44,269 nucleotides of DNA. It comes from DASRDE01 sp035652755. GTDB taxonomy: Bacteria > Vulcanimicrobiota > Vulcanimicrobiia > Vulcanimicrobiales > Vulcanimicrobiaceae. Each line of letters begins with the position of its first letter. The first letter of the stretch is position 1. The notes below the pieces were generated by a model that worked only from the letters and a program-made list of their open reading frames with translations, searched no databases and was not told the DNA's origin. Shown piece after piece: positions 25,805 to 33,503 of this stretch. Both the position numbers and the translations under genes were made by a program. The stretch covers positions 1-44,269 of the forward strand of contig DASRDE010000016.1 in NCBI GenBank assembly GCA_035652755.1, written 5' to 3'.

Positions 25805-27199
25805 TTAAGCGCGGCCGGAGCTGGAATGCGAAGCGGAGCCGGAGACCAATTGCACGACGAGCTGGGCGCTGTTCTGCATCTGCGCGAGCACGCTCATGCC
25901 GACTTTGGAAAGGACCTGATCCATCGTCAACTTCGCGGCGGCTTGGCCGACGTTGACGTCGCGAATCGCGCTTTCGCTCGCAACCTGATTGACGATCTGA
26001 TTGGCCGCCCCGTTCGTCTCTTCGTTCATCGCGACCACTTGTGAGCCCACTTGCGCGCGCGCCTGGCCGATCATGCTGATCGCGTTCTCCACGCGGATTT
26101 CGGCATCGTCGCACGCCTGCTGATTGCTCGACGTGCCGATCGGATTGTTCAGCCAATCGACGGTCTGCGGATCCAAGACGCTGATGCCGGAGATCTGCAG
26201 CGCCGTCGTGCTGATCTGCGGCAAATTCACTTGCACGACGCTGCCTTCGCTGCCGCCGGTATTGATCTGAGCGGCCTGTCCGGTGCCGGGGGCCGTGCCG
26301 TAGAACGTTTCGACCGCCGCTGCGACGCCGACATCCTGCGGCGAGAGGTTGGCAAGGCCGAAGGCGAGCATCGCCTGCGATCCGCTCGCGTTGTTCAGGA
26401 AAAGCGGATTGCCCGGACCCGCGCCTTGATCGATTCCGTTTTGCGTGATCCAGGCGGTGTACGAGACCTGTTCCTTGGCGCCGTTGGTGCCTCCGAAGTT
26501 CGGATCCGTGCTGTACTGGGTGATCTTCACCTCGACGCCGGGCTGACCGAGCGGTCCCATCGGGGTCACGGGGTTGTTGCTGTACGCGATGATCTGGAAT
26601 TCGTTGAATCCGGCGACCATCGTGTTGTCGAACATCGGCGTGGCGCCGTCCTGGAAGATCAATGGTCCGGGATTCGGGCCGCCGGTGTTGTTCTCGTCAT
26701 ACACTTGCGGATTGGGATTGCTGCCGTCGGGGTTCTGATCGGGCTGGACGAATTTGACGAACGGACTGGTGCCCGCCAAGCTGTTCAGCGAGCCGTCGAA
26801 CAGCGTGAGGCCGTTGAATTTGGCGTTGCCGGAGACTTTGTTGATCTCTTGCAGCAGCTGGTCGATCTCGCTTTGAATCGTCTGCAGCTGCTCGGGGGAA
26901 TTGAGGTCGGACGCCGCTTCGATGACCAGGGAATGCACGCGCTGGAGCATCGTTTGAACGTTGCTCAGCGTGGCATCGGCGACGTTCAGAAGGCTGCCGG
27001 CTTCCTGAACGTTCTGAATGCCCTGCTGCAGGCCGTTGACCTTGGTTTGGATCGTCTGGGCGATGGAGTAGCCGGAGGGGTCGTCAGAAGCAGAATTCAC
27101 GCGAAGGCCACTGGCCAACGCGTTCATTTGCGTCCTTTCGTCGTTTTGGCTGCGAAGCAGGTTGAGCTCTACCCGATTCGCGCCCCCCAGCACGTCCAT
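25805..27199 (-). CDS. Flagellin
   Basis: A 464-residue filament protein. The N-terminal flagellin domain is clear (LASGLRVNSASDDPSGYSIA, then coiled-coil IQTKVNGLQQGIQNVQEAGS, LLNVADATLSNVQTMLQRVH). The C-terminal domain (about 375-450) carries AEIRVENAISMIGQARAQVG and ASESAIRDVNVGQAAAKLTM. The middle, about 140-370, is variable and includes Pro/Gly/Asn-rich sequence typical of exposed filament domains. It ends with an unusual extra tail, SGSASHSSSGRA. The SD GGAGG is 14 bases from the ATG, a long spacing. A sigma-28-like promoter lies upstream. No other flagellar gene is in the window. A hook-associated FlgL-type protein is less likely because both end domains are flagellin-like. Confidence 0.9.
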   Translation of the reverse strand: MDVLGGANRVELNLLRSQNDERTQMNALASGLRVNSASDDPSGYSIAQTIQTKVNGLQQGIQNVQEAGSLLNVADATLSNVQTMLQRVHSLVIEAASDLNSPEQLQTIQSEIDQLLQEINKVSGNAKFNGLTLFDGSLNSLAGTSPFVKFVQPDQNPDGSNPNPQVYDENNTGGPNPGPLIFQDGATPMFDNTMVAGFNEFQIIAYSNNPVTPMGPLGQPGVEVKITQYSTDPNFGGTNGAKEQVSYTAWITQNGIDQGAGPGNPLFLNNASGSQAMLAFGLANLSPQDVGVAAAVETFYGTAPGTGQAAQINTGGSEGSVVQVNLPQISTTALQISGISVLDPQTVDWLNNPIGTSSNQQACDDAEIRVENAISMIGQARAQVGSQVVAMNEETNGAANQIVNQVASESAIRDVNVGQAAAKLTMDQVLSKVGMSVLAQMQNSAQLVVQLVSGSASHSSSGRA

Positions 27200-27242
27200 G
27201 AAGAGAAGCTTTTCCTCCGTGAAAACTCTTCAGTACCTTATG

Positions 27243-27269
27243 GTATCGGCCGAAAGCGCCCAAAACTTG
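27243..27269 (-). promoter_or_regulatory. Sigma-28 (FliA)-type promoter for flagellin
   Basis: On the minus strand, CAAG (27269-27266), 15 bases, then GCCGATAC (27250-27243). The known sigma-28 consensus is TAAA-N15-GCCGATAA, so the -10 matches seven of eight positions and the spacing is exact. The -35 is weaker. The predicted start site is about 35 bases before the flagellin ATG. The rest of 27200-27347 shows no gene. Confidence 0.7.
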
Positions 27270-27347
27270 CGCTAATCTTAAGACAGGGCGCTCAAGCCCC
27301 GCAGTTCCCCCTCCGAAACTCGTATTGGGCGTTCGTGGCGCCCTTAG

Positions 27348-30300
27348 ATGAAGGGGAAGGGACTGCACCACAAGCAACGCATCGCGCTCGCGCTGCGGTT
27401 TACCGGTTTTGCGCTGATCGCGGCCTCGCTGGCCGGAGCGTCGCTGCGCGCAAATATGCCCGCGGCCCTTGCGGCCCCGGTGGCTTCGATGGGCAACCTG
27501 ATCGCGGCGCTGGATGCGCTGCCCGTGGCGGGAAGCCCGGCACCCTCGCCGTCGCCTTCACCCTCGCCGGCACCCGCGCTCGCGGCGTCGTCCCCTTCGG
27601 GCGCCGGGGTCATGCGCGGCGGCCCCCTCACCTTCGGGGTTAGCGGAAACCTTGCAGTCGGCGAGCGGGTGCAGCAGAGCACCTTCGGCGCCGGTGCCGC
27701 CGCCGGTCAGTCGCAGGCAAGCTCCAACGCCGGCCTCCTGCTGGAGTTGCAGCGCCGCACCGGCACGACCATGACCGCACTCAATCTGCCGCTCGGCGTG
27801 ACCAGTACCGGTCCGTCGCGGTTCGGAATGATCCAAGCCACGTACGCGACGCCTCGACTCGGCTTGACTTACCAGGCGCAGCCGCTCGGTTTGCTCGGAC
27901 AAGTACCGCTCGGATCGACGCTCCTGGGCTACGGACTGATCCTGCCGATCAAGAGCGGGGACCTGACCGCCTTCCAGGGCCCGATCGCCATCGAAAACGG
28001 CTTGACCGCGCACCTGATGGGCCTTCGCGCGCGCCGCACGGCCGGTTCGACGATTTATGAAGCGGGCTACATGCAGGCGCGTTCGGAGAGCACTCCGGAA
28101 CGCGCGAACTTGGCGCTTTTCGGATTTTCCCACGCATCCGGCCCCGTCGACGAAACGCTCGAAGCCGCGCTCGAGCGGCGCATCGACGCGCCGCCGGGCG
28201 ACCCCGCATCGGCGTCGGCCTACCAATTTCGCACCGATTTCGGATCGCAGCAGACGTACGGCACGCTCACGCTGCGCCGGCAGAGCAGCGGATTTTTGGC
28301 GCTGGGCAACGGCGACGTTTCGTCGGACTCGCTCAGCGATCTCTCGCTGCGCAAGACCGCCGGCGCGACGTCCTTGACGTTCGACGGCGCTATTGAACGC
28401 GCGGGCGACGGCGCCAGTCAAATCCTTTCACGCCGCGATTCGCTTACCGTTACGACCCAGATGCGGGGCGCGAGCTACGGCCTCGCGCTGCAGGAGCAGC
28501 GGCAGTTGGAAGCCGGGACGCCTCCCCAATGGACCGGCTCTATCGGTGCGCAGATTCAAGCGCAGATCTTCGGCTTTTCGACACTGTTTCAAGGGCAGGC
28601 GCAGCGCCTGACCGGCACGGCTCCGGGATCGAACTCGCAGTACGGCCTGACGCTGCAAAAGCAACTCGGGCGCTTTGCGCTGCTGTACAGCGGGCAGGTC
28701 TTCAACAGCACCGCCCAGGGCTCGAATTCGGTGATTCTCACCAATGCGATGAGCGGCACGGCGCAGATCGGTCAGCGCAACAGCGTTTCGTTCGGGACGA
28801 CGTTCACGCATACACGCACGCCGGGCAGCGATGCGCTGGCGATCTCGCCGATCGTGACGCTCAATCGCGTGCTTTCGCCGGCGCTGACGATGGGCGTGAA
28901 TTTCGGCGAGCAGTTCACGCACGATCCGCTCAATCCGGCGGCGGACGGACACTCGCGCATCTTCAACATCCAACTCAACGCGCCGTTTTCGTTCGGCAGC
29001 TCTGCGATTAGCGGGCGCGCGAATCCCCATCTCCCCGCGACAATTGCGGGCAGCGTGATCAACGTCGTCGGAGCGACGAATTTCGTCGGTACGGCAGCGT
29101 CGTCCAATGGGCTGTCAAACGTCGAAGTGGTGCTCGACAACACGCAGGTGCAGCGCACCGACTTGCTCGGCCACTTCCAGTTCAATTTTGTCACGCCGGG
29201 CCGTCACGACGTTCGCGTCGAGACCGCGTCGCTGCCGCGCGGCGTGACTGCGGATCAGCCGTACGCCGTGGTCGACGTCCTCGGCGGCCAAAGCGCGCAG
29301 GTGCTCTTCCAGATCGGAAACTTCGGCGGCATCGAGGGTCACGTCTACGGGCGTTCGCCCGCCGGCGATCTCTATCCGATTGGCGGCGTTCAGGTGCAGC
29401 TCGATCAAATCGCGAGCGCGACGACCAGCAACACGGGCGCTTTCGGCTTCGGCCGCCTCTCTTCCGGAAAACATACGATCGCGCTGGTGCCCAGCTCGCT
29501 TCCGGCCGACGCTGCGTTCGGTCAAGGCGAAGCATCCCGGCAAGTCGTGGTTCAAAACGGCGCTTACACGAACGCCGATTTCACGGCCAGCCCCTTGGGT
29601 TCGATTGCGGGGCGGCTGATGTACGACTCGCTGCTGGGAGCCGGATACGCAAACCAAGGAGTGAACAACGCGTACGTCGTCGCCGAGCCCGGAGAGCACG
29701 CGGCGATCACCAACGACGACGGAACATTCCTGCTCGACAACCTTCCGGCGGGCCAGTACGCGGTGAACGTCGATCCCGAGACGCTGCCGGACGGAATGGG
29801 CAACTCGTCGCCGCAAGTCGACGTCGCGCTGGGCCCGGGCGAGCACCGCGACGGCCTTTCGTTCACGATCGGTAAAGCGCAGAAGAAGATCGTCTTCAGT
29901 TTCCGCGCGACCGAAGACGCGAGCACCGCGATGCTCGATCTCTCGCACGACCACCTTCCGCCCGGCGGCGAGACGCTCATAAGCGTCACTGCCGACGAAC
30001 ACGCGACGTCGGTGGCCGCTCTGGCCTTCGGTGAGACGTATCCCCTGCAGTATTCGCATGCGACGTCGCGCTGGGAAGGCACCGTCGTCGTACCCGGTAC
30101 GACAAAAGCCGGCGTCTATACCGTCAGCGCGGTCGTCCGCGGGAAACGCGCGATCCCGGCTTCCTCTAAGCTGACCGTCGACCCCGGCATTCCGGCGGCG
30201 TTCTTCCAGCTGACGCCTTCCCATCCGCTCAAAAACCAGTACACCGTTTTGCGCGCGCGGTTCCTGGTCGCCGCCGAACAAGGCGACCGGATCGTGTGGC

Positions 30301-30434
30301 AGGACGGTCAAGTTTCGGTTTTACCCAAGCCGAACGCCCCGCATATGTTCGTTTTCACTGTTAAGATATCTGAACAGCCGTTCCACGGTCTCTTGCTAAC
30401 TAGGGTAGCGAAGGTGCCGATAACGGTGAGGTAA
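27348..30434 (+). CDS. Usher-like outer-membrane barrel with transthyretin-like and Ig-like C-terminal domains
   Basis: A 1028-residue exported protein, first gene of surface locus 2. Residues 1-43 are a signal peptide, followed by a low-complexity Pro/Ser/Ala linker (about 63-85). Residues about 90-560 hold many amphipathic beta strands (SGNLAVGERVQQ, TLTLRRQSSGFLAL, YGLTLQKQLGRFALLYSGQV). Three transthyretin-like/CarboxypepD_reg domains follow at about 570-640, 655-735 and 745-840; each ends in an SLP/TLP-type turn (SSLPADAA, ETLPDGM). Ig-like C-terminal domains are at about 870-1028. Classical ushers also have a barrel followed by C-terminal Ig domains, and CFA/I-type ushers carry a transthyretin-like domain. 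Here it precedes subunits and a chaperone, so usher function is likely, though no classical plug domain was identified. A plain structural barrel is the alternative. Confidence 0.7.
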   Translation: MKGKGLHHKQRIALALRFTGFALIAASLAGASLRANMPAALAAPVASMGNLIAALDALPVAGSPAPSPSPSPSPAPALAASSPSGAGVMRGGPLTFGVSGNLAVGERVQQSTFGAGAAAGQSQASSNAGLLLELQRRTGTTMTALNLPLGVTSTGPSRFGMIQATYATPRLGLTYQAQPLGLLGQVPLGSTLLGYGLILPIKSGDLTAFQGPIAIENGLTAHLMGLRARRTAGSTIYEAGYMQARSESTPERANLALFGFSHASGPVDETLEAALERRIDAPPGDPASASAYQFRTDFGSQQTYGTLTLRRQSSGFLALGNGDVSSDSLSDLSLRKTAGATSLTFDGAIERAGDGASQILSRRDSLTVTTQMRGASYGLALQEQRQLEAGTPPQWTGSIGAQIQAQIFGFSTLFQGQAQRLTGTAPGSNSQYGLTLQKQLGRFALLYSGQVFNSTAQGSNSVILTNAMSGTAQIGQRNSVSFGTTFTHTRTPGSDALAISPIVTLNRVLSPALTMGVNFGEQFTHDPLNPAADGHSRIFNIQLNAPFSFGSSAISGRANPHLPATIAGSVINVVGATNFVGTAASSNGLSNVEVVLDNTQVQRTDLLGHFQFNFVTPGRHDVRVETASLPRGVTADQPYAVVDVLGGQSAQVLFQIGNFGGIEGHVYGRSPAGDLYPIGGVQVQLDQIASATTSNTGAFGFGRLSSGKHTIALVPSSLPADAAFGQGEASRQVVVQNGAYTNADFTASPLGSIAGRLMYDSLLGAGYANQGVNNAYVVAEPGEHAAITNDDGTFLLDNLPAGQYAVNVDPETLPDGMGNSSPQVDVALGPGEHRDGLSFTIGKAQKKIVFSFRATEDASTAMLDLSHDHLPPGGETLISVTADEHATSVAALAFGETYPLQYSHATSRWEGTVVVPGTTKAGVYTVSAVVRGKRAIPASSKLTVDPGIPAAFFQLTPSHPLKNQYTVLRARFLVAAEQGDRIVWQDGQVSVLPKPNAPHMFVFTVKISEQPFHGLLLTRVAKVPITVR

Positions 30435-30492
30435 CGCTTTTCGCATTTTGCCACGGACGGCACAAACATTGCGCATTGTGAAAGGATTAACA

Positions 30493-31236
30493 GTGAAAAA
30501 GCTCCTCATAGCGGCGGCTGCTCTGGCCACGATGGCCTCGGCAACCCTCCCGGCGGCAGCAGCGCCGCCGAGCGCGACGGTCAAGATCCAGTGGAACATC
30601 GCTTCAACGGCTTCGATCGTCATGCAAGGTAACTACACCAACACCGGTACGGGCGGCAGCGACAACCTCTCCCCGCTCGTCGACAACAACGGCGGCTCGG
30701 GCACCTGCGCGGGCGGCGGTGCGGGCGGCGCCGGCAACGGCACCCAAGCGCTCACCCTCGACTTCGGCGCGATCACGCCGGACCCGTCGCAAGTTACGGG
30801 CTGCATCGGCCTGAACGCGGCGGAAGCACAAATTAACACGAACGATACGAACGGCGTCAAAGTTCAGGAAGCGCTGACGACCGCTCCGGGTAATGCCGGC
30901 GTTTCGATCTGCGGCATCGCAGTCGAGAACAACGGTCCGGTTGCGTGGGCTGCGTCCAGCACGTCGTCGTCGAACTACACGGCCGCCAAAGCCACCGATA
31001 CGGCGGATGCGACGGGCAAGACGTGGGCCGGTTCGACGTGCGCGGGCCTGACGTACAACGGCGTCGGCGTGAACGCAGTGGCCGAGGCCGCTGCTGCAGC
31101 CACGACGTTCTGGACCTCCGACAATACGACCAACCCGTCGTATTTCGGTGAGGACTACGCGGTGCTGATCCCGGCCAACGCTCCGAAGGTCGCGAGCGAC
31201 TCGGGCACCATCACCTACACCGTTCTCGTTCAATAA
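30493..31236 (+). CDS. Candidate major fibre subunit (pilin-like)
   Basis: A 247-residue exported protein. GTG 30493 is chosen because AAAGGA lies about 8 bases upstream and it gives a typical signal peptide (VKKLLIAAAALATMASATLP, cleaved after AAA). Mature N-terminus SATVKIQWNIASTASIVM has hydrophobic residues at every other position, the pattern of a donor strand in chaperone-usher subunits. A stretch LDFGAITPDPS, ICGIAVENNGPVAW and four Cys follow. It ends GTITYTVLVQ. Small size, Thr/Asn/Gly richness and the place right after the barrel gene fit a major subunit. A 3' stem-loop follows. No sequence match to a named pilin family is claimed. Confidence 0.68.
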   Translation: MKKLLIAAAALATMASATLPAAAAPPSATVKIQWNIASTASIVMQGNYTNTGTGGSDNLSPLVDNNGGSGTCAGGGAGGAGNGTQALTLDFGAITPDPSQVTGCIGLNAAEAQINTNDTNGVKVQEALTTAPGNAGVSICGIAVENNGPVAWAASSTSSSNYTAAKATDTADATGKTWAGSTCAGLTYNGVGVNAVAEAAAAATTFWTSDNTTNPSYFGEDYAVLIPANAPKVASDSGTITYTVLVQ

Positions 31237-31260
31237 ATCTTATCAAACATGCGCTCGTGA

Positions 31261-31286
31261 GCTGCGGGTCCGGGTGCGCCCGCAGC
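31261..31286 (+). other. Stem-loop in the gap after the candidate major subunit
   Basis: Perfect 8-bp stem GCTGCGGG / CCCGCAGC with a 10-base loop (31269-31278), beginning 24 bases after the stop of the 30493 gene and 16 bases before the chaperone ATG. There is no T-run, so full termination is unlikely; mRNA stabilisation or partial attenuation is possible, as seen in other pilin operons. Confidence 0.72.
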
Positions 31287-31301
31287 GAAACGACACTCTC
31301 T

Positions 31302-32111
31302 ATGAAGCAATCTCGCGTACTAACGACAGCGTTACTCGTAGTCTCGACGCTTCTTACGGGAGTGAACGGGTCGGCTCAGCAGACCTCGGGTGTAGGGGCC
31401 CTCGGTCTCACGGTCTCACCGGCGAAACTCGACCTCGCGGCACCGATCGGCACGAACTACAACGTACCGATCACGATCTCCAACGGTTCGGCGGCGGCCA
31501 CGCACATTCAGGCGTCGATGGTGGATTTCACCGTCCTGCAGAACGGCAACTACGAGTTCCTCCACATAGGAACCCGGCCGAACTCCCTGATGCGGTGGGC
31601 GTCGATCAACCCTCGCGAGTTCGACATGCCGGGGGGCACGAACCAGCAGGTGCGCCTCAGCCTCACGCTGCCGAAAGATCCGGCGCTCAGCGGTGAATAC
31701 GCGGGCATCGTCTTCTTTCAGACGCGTCCCGTGCGCCGCGCAGGCGCGGTAGCATTCTCGGCGCGCATCGCCACGAAGATTTATTTCACGATAGCAGGCA
31801 CGGAAAAGATCGACGGCGCCGTTGCGAAGATGAGCGTCGCCAGCGGATCGAACGGTGAGAAGTACCGCGTGCTCTTCAAGAACACCGGCAACGTCCACGA
31901 GTACATCCGGGGCGAAATTCAGGTTCAAAAGGACGGCGCGACCGTCGATCGGATCGAGATTCCGCCGAACGACTTGGTCGAGCGCGGAGGGGAGCGTCTG
32001 ATCGAGGTCACCGGCAAATCTTTACCTTCAGGGAAGTATCAAGTCGTCGCCATGGTCGATTATGGTGGTAAGGCGATGACCGGCGGAGAGGTCGCTTTTA
32101 ACAAGCAATAA
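31302..32111 (+). CDS. PapD-like periplasmic fimbrial chaperone
   Basis: A 269-residue exported protein with two Ig-like domains. ATG 31302 opens the signal peptide (VLTTALLVVSTLLTGVNGSA); GTG 31257 would add 15 residues and break it. The N-domain has SPAKLDLAAPIGTNYNVPIT, typical first strands, and QQVRLSLTLPKDPALSGEYA, like the F1/G1 region of PapD-type chaperones. SARIATKIYFTIAG aligns by eye with the conserved Lys segment of PapD (tRIKLFyRP; Lys112), and the Lys in SPAKLD could take the place of Arg8. The C-domain (about 165-265) ends in GKAMTGGEVAFNKQ. DUF916/WxIP-type Ig proteins share part of this pattern, but the locus favours a subunit chaperone. Confidence 0.78.
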   Translation: MKQSRVLTTALLVVSTLLTGVNGSAQQTSGVGALGLTVSPAKLDLAAPIGTNYNVPITISNGSAAATHIQASMVDFTVLQNGNYEFLHIGTRPNSLMRWASINPREFDMPGGTNQQVRLSLTLPKDPALSGEYAGIVFFQTRPVRRAGAVAFSARIATKIYFTIAGTEKIDGAVAKMSVASGSNGEKYRVLFKNTGNVHEYIRGEIQVQKDGATVDRIEIPPNDLVERGGERLIEVTGKSLPSGKYQVVAMVDYGGKAMTGGEVAFNKQ

Positions 32112-32151
32112 GCTCGAGTTCGGCGACCGATTTAACAAAGGAGTGTGTGCG

Positions 32152-32823
32152 TTGCGAGCCTGGATTGGCTCTTGCGTGGCGGCATTGACGGCAGCCTTGG
32201 CTCTGTCTGCGCCTGCCTCGGCGAGTACTGGGACGGTAAAGCTCTCGTGGTACACGACGGCGATTATCAAACTGACCCTTACGCCGAACTACGCAAACGG
32301 TTTCGGTACGGTTAAGGCCACGTTCGGCACGCAACCGCCGCCGGTACCGGGCCCCGGCTCGTGCTTGGACGGCTGCGCGGTGGACTTCGGTGCCGTGGAA
32401 GCCGGCATCGGCTACCTTTATAAATATGCGGCGCATCTGAACGTGAGCAGCAACGACGCGAGCGGCTTCAACCTGTATGGAGAAGGCGCCGCGAATTTTT
32501 CCGACGGCGGATCCAACAGCATGACGCTCAACCAGTCGCTGTTCTGGGTGCCGTCGGTCGCCAGCGGCGACACGAACACAGGCTATTCCGCCGGATACGC
32601 CTTCGACGTGACCAGCGGCACCGTCAATCCGGCTCAGCCCGAGCCCAACATTCCGCCCACGATCACGTACGGCTCCTATCCGTCCGCGCTGATCAGCTCG
32701 TCGAGCGCCAGCGCCGACATCTACCAAGATTACGAACTCAAAGTGCCGATGCTGGCAGCGACGTCGTCCACCGGTACCGTCAACTACTACTGCTGGATCG
32801 TCTACACGGTGGTACCGAAATGA
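32152..32823 (+). CDS. Second fibre subunit, paralogous to the candidate major subunit
   Basis: A 223-residue exported protein. TTG 32152 is chosen because GGAG (32140-32143) lies 8 bases upstream and the resulting signal (MRAWIGSCVAALTAALALSA) is well formed; GTG 32143 overlaps the Shine-Dalgarno. The mature start, STGTVKLSWYTTAIIKLTL, mirrors SATVKIQWNIASTASIVM of the first subunit, including the TVK-[IL]-x-W core. AVDFGAVEAG (parallel to LDFGAITPDPS) and NVSSNDASGFNLYGE (parallel to NTNDTNGVKVQE) also match. It ends GTVNYYCWIVYTVVPK. A minor subunit or adaptor is likely. It overlaps the next gene by four bases. Confidence 0.7.
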   Translation: MRAWIGSCVAALTAALALSAPASASTGTVKLSWYTTAIIKLTLTPNYANGFGTVKATFGTQPPPVPGPGSCLDGCAVDFGAVEAGIGYLYKYAAHLNVSSNDASGFNLYGEGAANFSDGGSNSMTLNQSLFWVPSVASGDTNTGYSAGYAFDVTSGTVNPAQPEPNIPPTITYGSYPSALISSSSASADIYQDYELKVPMLAATSSTGTVNYYCWIVYTVVPK

Positions 32824-33503
32824 GCGGTTTGCTGCGCAAGTGCCTGTGCGGCGTCTTTGCCGCCGCTGCGATCGTCGCCGTGTTGTCGGGCCCGACGCGC
32901 GCGGGCGTTGCTCAATCGCAGCGCGCCCAAATTGCCATCGCGTTGCTAATCAACGTAACGGGCGTCGGCCGAGCTCCGGTCCCCGCGCCGGCCGTTCCCG
33001 TCGTCGCCAACGTTGCGCTTCGCGCCAAGGGGTCTGCGCCTTCGGTTGACTCAGTGGCCGGCAACTCCACGCTGGTCGCGCAGCAGACGCAGTCGGCGGT
33101 TAAAGTGGAAGCGGAAGTCTCTCCGAATCCAGCCGCGACGCTGCTCTATTCGAACAATGCCGCGGTCGTCATGAACGGAAACGCCGGCACGACGATTAGC
33201 CAATCCTGCGCCTACCAAGTAACGGTGCACTCCAACATTATTTCCTGGACGCTGCGCGACGGGTTGTCCGGCAACCCGACCTCGTCGTCGACGAGTTTCC
33301 CCGGTCCGGACGTCGCGCACAACGATTATCAAGCGACGCCCAAGCCGACGTCCTCGCCGTTCATCGTGTATCCATCGGCCTGGGCGAACGTCGTCACCGC
33401 TAGCAACGTGCAGACGTATTGCGTGGATTTGAGCGTCACGATTCCCTTGTCGACTCCCACCGGAGCGTATAGCACCAACGCGGTGTATACGTTGTACTGG
33501 TAG
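32820..33503 (+). CDS. Third exported subunit-like protein
   Basis: A 227-residue exported protein with ATGA overlap to the previous gene. Signal peptide about 1-28 (KCLCGVFAAAAIVAVLSG), followed by AQIAIALLINVTGVG, again strongly hydrophobic and partly alternating, then a Pro/Val-rich stretch (APVPAPAVPVVANVALR) that may be a linker. The middle, SCAYQVTVHSNIISWTLRDG, and the end, VTIPLSTPTGAYSTNAVYTLYW, form beta strands. It is less similar to the other two subunits and could be an adaptor between rod and tip or an initiator. It overlaps the large gene by one base. Confidence 0.65.
   Translation: MSGLLRKCLCGVFAAAAIVAVLSGPTRAGVAQSQRAQIAIALLINVTGVGRAPVPAPAVPVVANVALRAKGSAPSVDSVAGNSTLVAQQTQSAVKVEAEVSPNPAATLLYSNNAAVVMNGNAGTTISQSCAYQVTVHSNIISWTLRDGLSGNPTSSSTSFPGPDVAHNDYQATPKPTSSPFIVYPSAWANVVTASNVQTYCVDLSVTIPLSTPTGAYSTNAVYTLYW

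Noticed and set aside
25805..27199. Hook-associated protein FlgL instead of flagellin
   Set aside because: Length, the sigma-28 promoter and both terminal domains fit flagellin better.
26051..27643. 530-codon plus-strand frame opposite flagellin, running into the barrel gene
   Set aside because: The flagellin N- and C-terminal domains on the minus strand are unmistakable, and the 27348 gene uses another frame.
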